A stretch of 64,000 bases of DNA from Lycium barbarum (Eukaryota > Streptophyta > Magnoliopsida > Solanales > Solanaceae), in contig NC_083342.1 in assembly GCF_019175385.1 (NCBI RefSeq), positions 118,854,376 through 118,918,375 on the forward strand, in the 5' to 3' direction. Shown piece by piece: positions 49,622 to 60,910 of this stretch. Positions within the stretch are counted from its first letter, which is position 1. The number at the start of each line of letters is the position of its first letter. The notes under the pieces are model-generated. The model was not told where the DNA came from. It searched no databases and worked only from the letters and a program-made list of their open reading frames with translations. A program made the translations under genes and the position numbers.

Positions 49622-51566
49622 TATGTTCAAAATACGATTAATATAACATTGTAGTTTGTGCTCCGTATCTAAAACTTTATTTTATTCGTGGTTGCTACGA
49701 AAATTTATTAATACTTTTTAAAAGAGAAGACTTGTTTAAAAGAAAACTATTTTCCTCTCTTTGAGATAAAATAATAGCAATATTTAAGCATCAGTTGATA
49801 CTTTCAATTTTAATTCGATTAATTTAAAAGTGTAAAATACTTATTATTTTTATCAAATTTTGATTTGGATAATTCTAATTCAAATTATTAAATTAATTTT
49901 ACATGTTTAAAACGAAAAAAAGTAGAAATTGATTTTCTATTTAAACGAAGAAATGCTATTTTTTAATTTTTTATAAATATTCTCGGTTTAGCTCATTTTA
50001 CTTGTCATGTTGTCTTTTGCATGGTTTTTTAAGGAAACGTGAATTAGAACTATAATTTGACTAATTTACCTTATTCATTATTTGATCTTCATTTGATATT
50101 AATCTCTTTTCACATTTATTAGAGTAAGAATAAAAATAAAAAAGTAATTAAATTGTATCTTATTTTTTAAATATATATATTTTAAGTATATTTATTTTAG
50201 TAAACATAACAAATAAATGACATGGCGGAATATCAAATACAGCAATTAAATATTTTGAAGAAAAGTAATAATATGGGGTCCATATTTTTTGTTGTGCAAT
50301 AATTTCATTTGCTCCCACTAATGGGTTAAGATGCATGTGGCAATAAATCCACTATTATTGACTTGATGGGGATACTTTGGGAATTACATGAATATTGTTT
50401 CATTTTTTAACATATAAGGTGCACGTTTTTTTTTTTGACGTTGCCTTTTTTTTAAATATGGGGTCCACCTTTTTTTTCATGAGTTTGGAGAGGGTGGGGT
50501 CCACCTTTTTTTTTTTTTTTTTTTTTTTTAAGAATGACTGACGACGAAGCATGGGTAAACCGATGCTTCTATATAGTAGAAAAAATAGAAATATAATAAA
50601 GTATTTGTATCTACTTTTTAGAAGAGTTGATAATATAAAGTATAAAACGTCATTTTTTTGCCCTTAAATAAAAAAATGGGTGGGACCACAAAGGATTTTT
50701 TTGCCCTTAAATAAAAAAGTGGGACCGAACACGGACGACGATCTTGCCTCTATAAACCGGCTCTTCTATATAGTAGTAATAGTAAAGTAATACATATAAT
50801 TTTTTTATCAAATTTTGATTTGGGTAATTCTAATTCAAATTATTATATTAATTTTACATGTTTAAAATGAAACAAAGTAGAAATTTGATTTTCTATTTAA
50901 ATGAAGAACTTCTATTTTTTAATTTTTTAGTAAATATTTTTTGTTTAACTCATTTTACTTTTATGTTGTTTTTTACACGGTTTTTAAAGGAAACATCAAT
51001 TAGAATTATAATTTCACTAATTTACCTTATTAATTATTTGATCTTCATTTAATATTATTTTTTCTTTTATGACATTAATCTCTTTTCACATTTATTAGAG
51101 TAAGGAAAAAATGAAAAAGTAATTAAATTTTATCTTATTTTAATATATAAGTATTTTAAGTATGTTGCTATATAATAATTTCATTTGCTCCACTAATGAG
51201 TTGATACGCATGTGGCAATGAATCCATCATTATTGATTTAATTGTTTGATTTTTTAATATAAGATGCACTTTTTTTTTTAACATTGTTTGTTTTTTTTTC
51301 TTTTTTTTTATTTTTATTTTTAATATTGGTTGATGTTTAATATGGAGCCCATATTTTTTTTAAATTTGTTGTTTAATATATATGAGCCCATAATTTTTTT
51401 TTAAATTGGAAAGGACGACGAAAAAGTTGAGCCAACTGGCTCTTCTGTATAGTACAAATACAAAATATATGGGGCCCATAATTTTTTTTTAAATTGGAAC
51501 GGATGACGAAAAAGTTGAGCCAACGGCTCTTCTATATAGTACAAATACAAATACAAATATAGTAGA
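49463..51566 (-). mobile_element. Helitron sequence interrupting copy B, with internal tandem copies
   Basis: The 3' end on the minus strand is a GTGCGCAGCAC hairpin then CTAG (49466-49463) followed by T. The 5' end is TCTACTATATTTG at 51566. Further 5'-like ends, TCTACTATATAGAAG, lie at about 50580 and 50776, and a segment at 49845-50110 recurs at 50800-51070, so two copies seem joined head to tail. A unit of about 87 bp near 51377-51549 is also doubled. Copy A has only about 15 bp here. No coding capacity. Confidence 0.6.
49555..49621 (+). repeat. (TA)n microsatellite
   Basis: More than 30 TA units with no interruption, close to the 3' end of the minus-strand Helitron. Confidence 0.95.
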
Positions 51567-53073
51567 CAAACAAACAATAATATTAAGTACCTGTTCCACA
51601 TTTAGTTCAAGCAAAAAAGCATAACCATCCATAAATTTTAATCGAGGGTTGGCTATACAATTGACCTTTGGGTAAGTCTTAAAACCGTTAACACCTTTAG
51701 TCCATTCTTTTCCTTTATTTTAATCCAAAACATCCATTAAAGCAGAACTATCAATATAAATATTGAAATTATTATTGTGATTTACTTAAAAGTTGTGGGT
51801 GTAGCTTAAACACTCTTCACTTTTACTTTGCGAGACTGTGACAGGACCTGGTTAATCCGCACTTTTTTTTATACGAGCTTAACTTTTATATATGTTATTG
51901 TTAAAAGTTTCTACGTATAACTTATTAAGTCATCTACAAAAATAAATAAATATAACTCATGTCCAAAATAAGTGAAATTAGTAACATGTGAAATCAGTCA
52001 TGTTAAGCTATTATATTTATAATAGGTTAAATAACACAACTCACGTTTGGACAATACTTAGGTGAAGTGAAAATAAAATCATTTTTTCAAGTTAAACTAC
52101 AAAAAAGTGTTGAAATTGTGTTTTTGATATAAATTTTATTTGAGGTGAGTACTTATTAAAAATACAATGAGGTGGAATATAGAGTTTTCTTTTTAATTGG
52201 TCTAGTCTACTTCTTTTATAAATTAACGTTGTATAACAAATGAAGACTAAGACGGCCTAACATGCAAATTGACTGGATATTACATCAAAGTCGTTGTTTA
52301 GTCCATGGGATGCCGTCTTTTTTAATTATCAACATATGCTTTGATAAGGTCAAAAAGGGGGACAAAGTACAAACCCAAATTAATGACATAAGTAGTGTTT
52401 CCAACTGCATTAGTACAAGTGGTGGCTGGGTTGTCCGTATCCAATGACTGTCAAACTGCAATTAATCCTTTTATCGGAAAATATTCTCTGAATTGATTAT
52501 ACTTCTTCCGTTGAGTGGTAATAAAAACAATAAATGTAAGATACTTATTGTTTAATTGTTTAATTACTAAGTTACTCATATTCAGTTTTTTGAGACTATG
52601 CCGTATTAAAAAGAACAATTTCTTTAATGTTAAGGGTATAGTGAAAGTAATTGTCAACTTTAATCTTAAATTCTTAAAAGTGACATTTATTTTAGATAAT
52701 TATTTGAACTAAAACAACATTTAAATTAGAATGGAGGGAATATATATATATATATATTATAAACATTCTTAATTTCTTCATGTATTTATCTTTTTTCTAT
52801 TTTGACTACGCTACTGAAAAATTGCTCGAATATTCAATGAATGAAGATTGAATCCTAAACATGAAGTCTCCATCATGTCCAACCTTTTTCTTGCAGAGGA
52901 CAGATAACACGTTAACTAATTAAGACCGGCAACCTAATCTCCTTCGGAATGTCTGTCAACCATGTGCCCTGCCGACCTCTTTATTTTCCATGCTATACTT
53001 TCGGCAGATAACTAGTTGTTGTTTGTACTTTGTACATACGGTAAAGTCTATGAACTAAGTATTATTGTTTTAT

Positions 53074-54308
53074 GGGAAAAGGTGCAAATATATCTCTCAA
53101 CTTTGCGATTTAGAGTAGATATGCCTCTCGTTACAAAAGTAGTGCATATATACCCCTGCCGTTACAAAAATGGTGCAAATATACCCCTGCAGTTACAAAA
53201 TGGTGCAAATATACCCTTTTCACTAACGGATTTTTTTTAAAAAATCATTTAATTTATTTTTTAATTAAAAAAAAAGTCTACCTATATTTTCTTTAGTAGA
53301 CATAATTTTCTAAAGCCACATGATAATTTTTTTTTCTGGTGTGTCGGGTCCGGTAAGTTTCAAAAAATATCTCCGTGACTTTAAAAAAATAATTTAAAGT
53401 CATTTATTTTTTGACTTTAATTTGACTTCTTCTTTTTTTTACTTTTTTTTTGGTACCATTAGAATACTTTCTTATCCTACATGTGCTTTGAGATCGTACT
53501 CGATTAAATAAATATAGTTGCATGAAGCAGCATAAGTGCTAACCTGATTTTAAAAATAAAAATAAATAAAAAAAAGCTAAAACGTTAGGTTATTTCGAAC
53601 GTCAAGCATCTGTAGATCTACTAGTGATGAGGTATACATAGGTGGAAATAGACTAAAAGGATGGCTATACGGTACGGCATCTCATTAAAATCACAGAAAA
53701 TAAAAAATTCCTAATAACCTAACGTAGTCTATTTCCACCTATGTATACCTCATCACTAGTAGATCTACACATGCTTGACGTTCGAAATAACCTAACGTTT
53801 TAGCTTTTTTTTATTTTTTTTTATTTTTAAAATCAGGTTAGCACTTATGCTGCTTCATGCAACTATATTTATTTAATCGAGTACGATCTCAAAGCACATG
53901 TAGGATAAGAAAGTATTCTAATGGTACCAAAAAAATAAAAAATAAAATAAGAAGAAGTCAAATTAAAGTCAAAAAATAAATGACTTTAATTTTTTTTTTA
54001 AAGTCACGGAGATATTTTTTGAAACTTACCAGACCCGACACACTAGAAAAAAAAATTACCATGTGGCTTTAGAAAATTATGTCTACTAAAGAAAATATAG
54101 GTAGACTTTTTTTTTTAATTAAAAAATAAATTAAATGATTTAAAAAAAAAATCCGTTAGTGAAAAGGGTATATTTGCACCATTTTGTAACTGCAGGGGTA
54201 TATTTGCACCATTTTTGTAGCGGCAGGGGTATATATGCACCACTTTTGTAACGAGGGACATATCTGCTCTAAATCGCAAAGTTGAGGGGTATATTTGCAC
54301 CTTTTCCT
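53074..54308. mobile_element. Foldback Mutator-like element, 1,235 bp with 581-bp arms
   Basis: The arm 53074-53654 is repeated in inverted orientation at 53726-54308, leaving a loop of about 71 bp. The ends read GGGAAAAGGTGCAAATATA (left) and AGGAAAAGGTGCAAATATA (right, reverse complement). A perfect 9-bp duplication TTGTTTTAT flanks it at 53065-53073 and 54309-54317. This is a MULE MITE of the long-inverted-repeat kind. Each outer arm carries three to four tandem motifs of about 28 bp (GGTGCAAATATACCCCTG). Open frames across the arms are by-products of these repeats. Confidence 0.9.
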
Positions 54309-54317
54309 TTGTTTTAT

Positions 54318-55982
54318 TTGGAGATCTAGGAACCATGCTTTGGAGTCTTGAACCATTCAGCTTTTAAGATTCTCAATGCTAGTTAAACTATTACACTAGT
54401 ATATTGCAAATGTCTGGTTCATTATTTTTGTTTTTCAACAAAATATTCTGTTTTTGTTGTTCTGAAATCTTTGTAGATGTTATCAGATGGACATAGACAC
54501 ATTCTTATATAATGTACGTAACTGTTCTGAAATCTTTGTAAATGTTGCGAAATGTGTATAGACACCTTCTCATGTAATATCCATAGCTATTACGAGATTG
54601 TTAATTTGTCAATGTTATAGAATGTATATAGACACCTTCTCAATGTTATAGAATGTATATAGACACCTTCTCACAATCAAAGGTAGAAATTTTTTAGGTA
54701 TTTTATTGAGTTTGTTTTCTCAGGTACTCTAATATCTGATTTTGCTTGTTTTAGGAATTTTCCAAAAGGCTAAATTTATAGGAATTAACCCAACAGTAAG
54801 TCCTTTTAGGAAACATGATCAACAATAATATTAGGCACTTAACTTTTACTAGCTTAATTTGTCATTTTGCCCAATATTTAGCTATATTTGCTTTTTTGTT
54901 TCGTCAAGCAAAAGTTTTGACATGATGTCGGAATCACTATTCATTAGCTGAAGAATATTTGGCGTGACTTGCCGCTTCATCTTATTTTCTTGGTTGGTTT
55001 CAAATTTGTTCAAATTGCAATTGTCTTTAGAGAGAGGCACTATATCTCCTGAGAACTCTATTATTTCCTTTCTTCTATTAATTCAGTCTCATATTTTTAG
55101 CTTGTTATAGTTCTCGACCTCTATCATTCCTTAGTAAGTGCAGAATCTTAAGGTCGCCTGCTAGAAATTCCTGATGATATAGCTTAAGACGAACTAGAGT
55201 TTTGTATTAATAAGTTGGTTGTATATATCATGTATGCGATGTTTGTTTTATTATACAAATTGACTGCCTCAATCTATCCAATCATGACTATAAGACTAGT
55301 AGAGGTTTAAGTCTATATGGTTAATATCATAGTGAACATCATTATCAGAAGTGTTAACTATAATATAATATAGCAGAGCATGAAGTCAAAATCTCCAATA
55401 CTAAGTCATATAAATACTATAAACATGGATTTCAGTAGTAGCACATACATGTTGCGGAGACTACCACTACCAGGGCTTGCCTTTCAGTGCTTTTGAAATT
55501 TGAGTAAAATGTTCCATATTCTGAGTTTGAATGTTTGATGGAGTACGTACTTCCTGATGAATGCGGGTCGTTAAGTTGGAATTCAGATTCTTGTCACAAC
55601 TAGTCAATTATGTAATTCATCACTTCATAAACATCTAAAGATAACTGCTTTATGTACTAAATTTAGACATAAAATCCATGATACATGTGAGCGATTGATG
55701 AGCTTTTCAGGTTTTCCTTAAACTTGTAATTTCAACATTGTAATGGTTGCAGATGTCATGAAACTCAAGCAAAAAGATTTTAAGTTAGATCCCGAGGAGC
55801 CATTGATGTCTTTTCGCGATACGTCCTCACGAGGATGTTATCACAACGGGATAAGATGGATTCTTTGATGAGAGTGATCAAAGGTATTTTTCAAATGGAC
55901 AAGTTCCATTTATGTATAACTAATTTTTTTTTCATATGACCACTTAATTTGATGAATTTGTATTAAAGTTATTTTCTTAGTT
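54318..55982. other. Intergenic stretch with a possible exon remnant
   Basis: Mostly AT-rich. A short unit (GTTATAGAATGTATATAGAC, then ACCTTCTCA) is tandemly repeated at about 54617-54673, with a degenerate copy at 54540. At 55754-55884 there is an exon-like segment after TTGCAG, with KLKQKDFKLDPEEPLMSF in one frame and RYVLTRMLSQRDKMDSLMRV in the next, ending AAAG|GTATTT. I do not recognise the protein. A frameshift between the halves suggests a decayed gene piece. Confidence 0.35.
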
Positions 55983-56101
55983 ACAACAACAACATACCCA
56001 GTGTAATCTCATATGTGGGATCTGGAAAGGATAAGATGTACACAAACCTTACCTCTACCTTTGTGGGACAGAGAGCTGTTTCCGAAAGACTTTCGGCTCA
56101 G
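55983..56101 (-). mobile_element. TTG-tailed short retroposon beside the MULE
   Basis: The plus strand reads ACAACAACATACCCAGTG, GGGATCTGGAAAGGATAAG, CTTACCTCTACCTTTG, GAGCTGTTTCCGAAAGAC and TTTCGGCTCA, the conserved 3' part in minus orientation. A purine-rich tract follows to about 56160. Its edge lies about 170 bp left of the MULE. Confidence 0.7.
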
Positions 56102-56400
56102 AAGGAAAGAAAATTAAAGAAAGAAAGAAAAATAAAAGAAAAAAATTAAAGAAAAGGGAGTTCGACGCAGACAGTAAGAAAAATCATAAAAATAAATAAA
56201 GGATAAGGACTAATTTTTTCTTACCCAAAAGGTCACATAAACCAAAAAAGTCACTTGAAGTTAACTTTAAATAGGCCAAACCCATCGACACACACATGTG
56301 GTCGTCCACTTCTTTCACTTGAGCACCTCAAGTACCCCTTGTTCCATTTAGACGCTTCAGGTGGGCCCTTTCTGTTTCACTTAAATACATTTAGTCAGGG

Positions 56401-58484
56401 CTAAATGTAAGAGTAACAAACAATGCAAGTGGGTGTGTTATGCAGCAATAGATAGAGATTCTGGTGACTTTATGATTAAGAGCTATCACCCTATAGATAA
56501 GTGCACAACTTCAAATAAGAACAAATTGTGCAACACTAAATGGCTTGCTGCTAGATTCAAGGATGAGATAATTAAGTAGCCATCTTTGAGAATATGGGAA
56601 ATACAAGACATGTGCAAGGATAAGTTAGGACTGTATGTTGGTAGGACAATTTGCTACAGAGCAAAGATGCAGATTCTTAAAAAGTCTATGGGTGATTGGA
56701 ATTTGGAGTTTACAAGATTGTGTGACTATGCTGATATTATAAAACATACCAATTCTGGTAGTTCTGTTTGGGTAAAGATGGATAGAGAAAGTGTACCAGG
56801 GAAGAATTTGTTTGTGTACTTCTATGTTTGCTTGGATGCATTGAAGAAGGGGTGGATGGAAGGATGTAGGAGAATAATAGGTTTTGATGGATGTTTTCTA
56901 AAGGGTGCTTGTAAAGGTGAACTGCTACTAGCAGTTGGCAAGAATGGAAACAATTAGGTGTTTCCTATAGCCTAGCATAGTTGGAGTTTTTTAATTAACT
57001 ACTTGAAAAATGATCTACAGTAGGGTACTGGACCCTAGTAGGGTACTGGAGAGGGTCTGACTGTGATGACAGACATGTAAAAGGTAATGTACATATTAAC
57101 TTTGCTAAATCTATAAGTTTCTTACTGTTTAGTGTTTATTTAATGTACAACTTCTTTGTAGGGTTTTCATATAGCAGTAGATGAATTGCTACCCAATGCT
57201 GAGCATAAAAGATGTGCCAGACACATCTGGTCCAATTAGCATCAAGAATGGAAGGGTGAGGAGAGAAGAAAATAATTTTGGAGGTGTTCTAAGGCCAGTT
57301 TTGAAGTGAAGTTCAGGTCAGAGCTTGATAAAATGAGCAAATTGTGTAGGGATATTTTTGCTGATTTATTGCATTATCCAGACCAATCATGGGTTAGGAC
57401 ATTCTTTAAAGAGCATCTAAGTGTGATGTTGTTGAGAATAACATGTGTGAGACTTTCAATTCATGGATCTTGTCTTGTAGACACAAATCAATTATAACCA
57501 TGTTTGAGGAAATTAGGAAAAAAAATAGTGACTAGGTAAGTTGATATGATTAAGTTTGCCAACACTTGGATATCTGATATTGCACCTATGACTAGACTTA
57601 CCTTAGAGGATAATAAGAAAATGGCTAAGAGTGCAAGGTTCTTTGGAATGCTGATGTTGGATTTGAGAGGGTGAGTATAGGCATACAATTAACATGAGTA
57701 CTAAGTGTTAAAGTTGTAGAACTTTGCAATTGAGAGGAATTTCATGCCAGCATGCTGTTTTTGCATACTACCATATAGAACAAGAGCCTGATCACTTTGT
57801 ATTGGTATTGGAAGGATACATTCTTAAAGGCCTATAGTCATTTCATCCAACCAATTCCAAATATGAAGATGTGGCCTGAAACAAACAGTTCAAAAATTGA
57901 GCCTCCTGCACCTAAACCAATGACTGGAAGACCCAAGAAGAAAAGAATAACAGGCAAAGATGAGCTAAAAAAAGATGAGGTATGGAAAGGTGTCCAGAAA
58001 GGGGGAAAATTACTTATTCAAAGTGTCATCAACAAGGACATAATAAGAAATATTGCAAGGTAAAATAGTTTTCTTTGAATTTACTTGTTTATCATTTCTT
58101 CTTGATTTTTAAGTGGGTTAATGTCTTTAAATATGCAGGTTGTGCCAGGTGCAGAAGCATCTAGCCAAGGTTCACAAGATCCTGGTCAGAGTTCAAGGCA
58201 AGCTGCACCAAAAAGGTCAAGCAAGATTGCACCAATAAGCTTAAGCCCCTACAACGTCAAGCCAGCCTGCAGCTACAAGCTCAAGCCAGCCTGCACATTC
58301 AGCAACAGTTTGTGATGATACAACAAGAGTTAGGAGGGTGAATGAAGCAACAAGAGGTAGAAGCTCAAGCCAGTCAACACCACCTACAGATAAAAGTATT
58401 CTAATTACAAGAGGAATAACAAGTCAACTACCTCCTAAAAGAAGACAAGTTGTTGGACAGAAGAGAGGAAGGGTTGCAACTTGA
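56401..58484 (+). pseudogene. MULE transposase (MuDR-like), broken
   Basis: Recognisable pieces: an N-terminal MuDR-type region with KWVCYAAIDRDSGDF (56420-56475) and LAARFKDEI; an open stretch at 56586-56957 with GRTICYRAK and the catalytic-region motif IIGFDGCFLKG; downstream NAEHKRCARHIWSN (about 57195-57238); a SWIM-like zinc region SCRTLQLRGISCQHAVF near 57710-57760; a C-terminal tail with GRPKKKRITG and a zinc knuckle near 58010-58060 whose first Cys reads Tyr. In-frame stops occur at about 56576 (TAG), 56955, 57238 and 57706, with frame changes between segments. Inactive. MULE transposases cut and paste DNA via a DDE-type core. Confidence 0.82.
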
Positions 58485-58809
58485 GATGAACCTGCAAGTA
58501 GGGGGACACAATAAGGCAACTGATGTTGGATGCCATATACACTAGTACAAGTGTAACTAAAATACTAAATGTATGTCAATTCTAACTTTGGTCTCTTAAA
58601 CACAACTAAATCTAACAAAACTGATTGTGCTTCATTTTTCTGCAAAAATACGACTAGGAACATCAAGCCAAAGGATTCTAGAAACTGGTTCATCTTATAA
58701 GGATACAAGTCCAACAGGCATAGACCTTGGTTATAAAGCTAGAGGATTGAGATGGAAAAACAAAGAAGCTGTCACTACCTCCCAATTGCAGCAGATGGCA
58801 AACAACAAC

Positions 58810-58848
58810 AAGAAGAAGAAGAAGAAGAAGAAGAAGAAGAAGAAGAAT
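58810..58848 (+). repeat. (GAA)n microsatellite inside the MULE
   Basis: About 13 AAG/GAA units follow ACAACAACA, between the transposase relic and the convergent GRF gene. Confidence 0.9.
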
Positions 58849-59480
58849 TGGCAGTATTAGGATATCATGTAGTAGTTGTTTTGCAATGTAATATGGAGCA
58901 CCAAACAATTTGTGTTTTGGGATGGTTATTTTGGCAATCTGCTACTTGTATGTAGCAGTAAACAATTCATTTTGGATCTTTGCTTCTAGTATTAGAAATG
59001 TAGCATAATGCTAACTTTGAGCTCATAGTTGAGCATGTTGATATATTAGCTGCAGTTGGTGTTACTTTGTACCCATTATATACTTGTTGTTGATGTTTAA
59101 AGCAGTTCTGATATATATGTGAATTATAAATGTTGTTAGTGTTGAATTCTAACTGTTATTGGCAATACAATGTAGCATAACGTTGACCTCTTGGAAGTAG
59201 GTTTTTATATATGGTAATTGTGTGAGCACAAAACTGAGAATTGTTGGCAAATACAGTGTAGCCAAAACAACATTTTATTCATTCAAAAAGCAGGTTTACA
59301 TGAGTGATTGTTGGCCAAAGTTCAGCCATACCAAAATACAAAATTGTCACAACATTGCAATAACCAAATTACATTCACCACAGTCCATAATCCTAACAAT
59401 TTTACATAGGAACTACTAAACTAACCAAAAGACAACTACTTAACAATTTTACATAGCATCTAACAATTTGGCTTGAATTT

Positions 59481-59877
59481 TCATATCCCAAACATCACCA
59501 AACCAGCAACAATGGCAGCAACAATGAACATATTTCTTGCTCGAATTCTTTTCTCCTCTAAAGCCTTCACTTTCTTCAACAAACCCCACATCACCCTATT
59601 TGCTTGAGCTGGGTGCCGATCTTCAATCCAAAAGAAATAATCACAGCTACCCATTTTCTACAAAACCAATTTTCACCCCAACAATTAATCATCTAATAAA
59701 TAATTAAATAAGGAATGTATGAATAAAGAAGTTTATCTTTGGGATTTTACAACATAAAAATCTGCAACCTGGGTTTAATTGGGTCCAAGAAGTCTTCAAT
59801 AATGCTTCATTATCACATCTACAATATCGAGCATGTTCATCAAAAAACTCCATGAAAGAGTCGGACAAGCTTGACAT
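59481..59877 (-). pseudogene. GRF-type zinc finger protein with C-terminal membrane segment, carried by the MULE
   Basis: Exon 1 (59877-59737, 47 codons) starts MSSLSDSFMEFFDEH and has YCRC, TSWTQLNPG and CRFLCC. Exon 2 (59657-59481) continues with CDYFFWIEDRHP, a Lys/Arg-rich helix and a hydrophobic end NMFIVAAIVAGLVMFG. Joined length is 105 aa. The CxC...NPGxxF..C...CxxFxW pattern is the zf-GRF domain, a nucleic-acid-binding finger; small plant proteins pair it with one membrane segment. Oddities: the intron begins AT rather than GT after CCAAAG (a lost donor), and NPGR has become NPGC. Both suggest decay, though an alternative donor is possible. Confidence 0.72.
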
Positions 59878-60910
59878 AATAGCATATTGAAGAAGGAACG
59901 AGAAGCTTGAATTAGGGCTATTTGACAAGAAGAAAAGAGATAAAGGAAATAGTAGAAGAAAAAAATCTGATATGGAAAAGGGGCTAAAATTAGGGCTAAA
60001 TTGAGTGTTGAATTTGAAGTGAAGAAGAGATATATATATAATTGGGGGTTAATATATATATGTTGGAAGCCACATCAGCTTAAAAAATGCCTTTACACGC
60101 GCGTATTTTGCGTGAAATACCCCCGACATGTCAGCGGTGTAAAAAGTATTTAAGTAGAATAAAAAGGGTTCATCTGAAGTGTCTATATGAAACAAGAGAC
60201 ACTTAAAGTGCTAAGTGAAAGAAGTAGACGATTACAAATGTTTGTCAATGGATTTGACCCTAAAAATATAAAATATATTTCCTTATGTATAACTATGGGA
60301 CCAAGACCCATATTCACCCGGTCATCCCAAATAGAACTCGCTCGTCACCCTATACACGACAGAAAACGGATTTATTATAAAATGACCAAATACACTTCCT
60401 CGTGTTCCAAGATATTTGTCGTTCTGTGATAGGTTAGTATGAGTTAGGTGATCAGAATACCGATAAAATGGGTGTTTAAAATAGAAGGACCTTACACGTC
60501 ATTCATCTTTGAGAATTTAATTTCCAAAAATACAACCAAAACGTAAGAGTACTACTTGTAATATCAATAACATGGCCAACTGTACATTTGCGAATACCAT
60601 TATGACTTTACATGGCATGGCAGGTCAACACAAATTAGAGAGACCAAGTGGAGATGAGTGATGTGACCAGTATCTCATTCGCCTTCAAACAGTGCTTAGG
60701 AAAGATATAGTTTGACAGTGAAAACAAAAAAAATCTATATATACATAGGAAGAAAAAGGAATCTACAACCTGTCTGGTTAAGTTCATTAATTGTGTCTAT
60801 ATTTTTAAAAGCAACTCCCATACTACAGCTAATTCGACAGATTCCTCATTGTATTATCCACTATACTTTTCTTCTGAGACACATAAATTAAAATTCCTGA
60901 TCGGAAGGCA

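Larger units (their letters stand above)
47329..52885 (+). repeat. Tandem segmental duplication, copy B (interrupted by Helitron sequence)
   Basis: Matches copy A in order: MITE right part, tandem units of about 447 bp (from about 47738 and 48186), GAACGTGAAA units (48690-49300), then 51567-52885 after the Helitron interruption. The homology ends just after CATGTCCAACCTTTTT at about 52883. A short open frame of 61 codons is kept in both copies (44940-45125 and 52262-52447, one residue different), but the surrounding non-coding DNA is equally similar, so it is not evidence of a gene. Confidence 0.85.
56274..60259 (+). mobile_element. Mutator-like element, about 4.0 kb, carrying two genes
   Basis: The terminal inverted repeats exceed 100 bp: GGCCAAACCCATCGACA at the left and GGTCAAATCCATTGACA as reverse complement of the right. 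Both continue through an ACTTCTTTCACTT block, then TTAGACGCTTCAGG or ATAGACACTTCAGA, then CACTTAAATAC or TACTTAAATAC. The flanks CTTTAAATA (56265-56273) and CTAAAAATA (60260-60268) match at 7 of 9, fitting a MULE 9-bp duplication. Inside, a transposase relic on the plus strand faces a GRF-finger gene on the minus strand, with a (GAA)n tract between them. Confidence 0.82.

Noticed and set aside
38389..52885. A satellite or CRISPR-like array
   Set aside because: The repeats have unequal unit lengths and no conserved short repeat/spacer pattern. They are explained by tandem duplication of Helitron-derived units in a plant genome.
53016..54356. Mirror-image ORFs at both ends of the foldback element
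   Set aside because: They are translations of the repeated GGTGCAAATATACCCC arms in both orientations.
58627..58955. ORFs with long runs of Lys, Glu or Leu
   Set aside because: Products of the (GAA)n tract in three frames.
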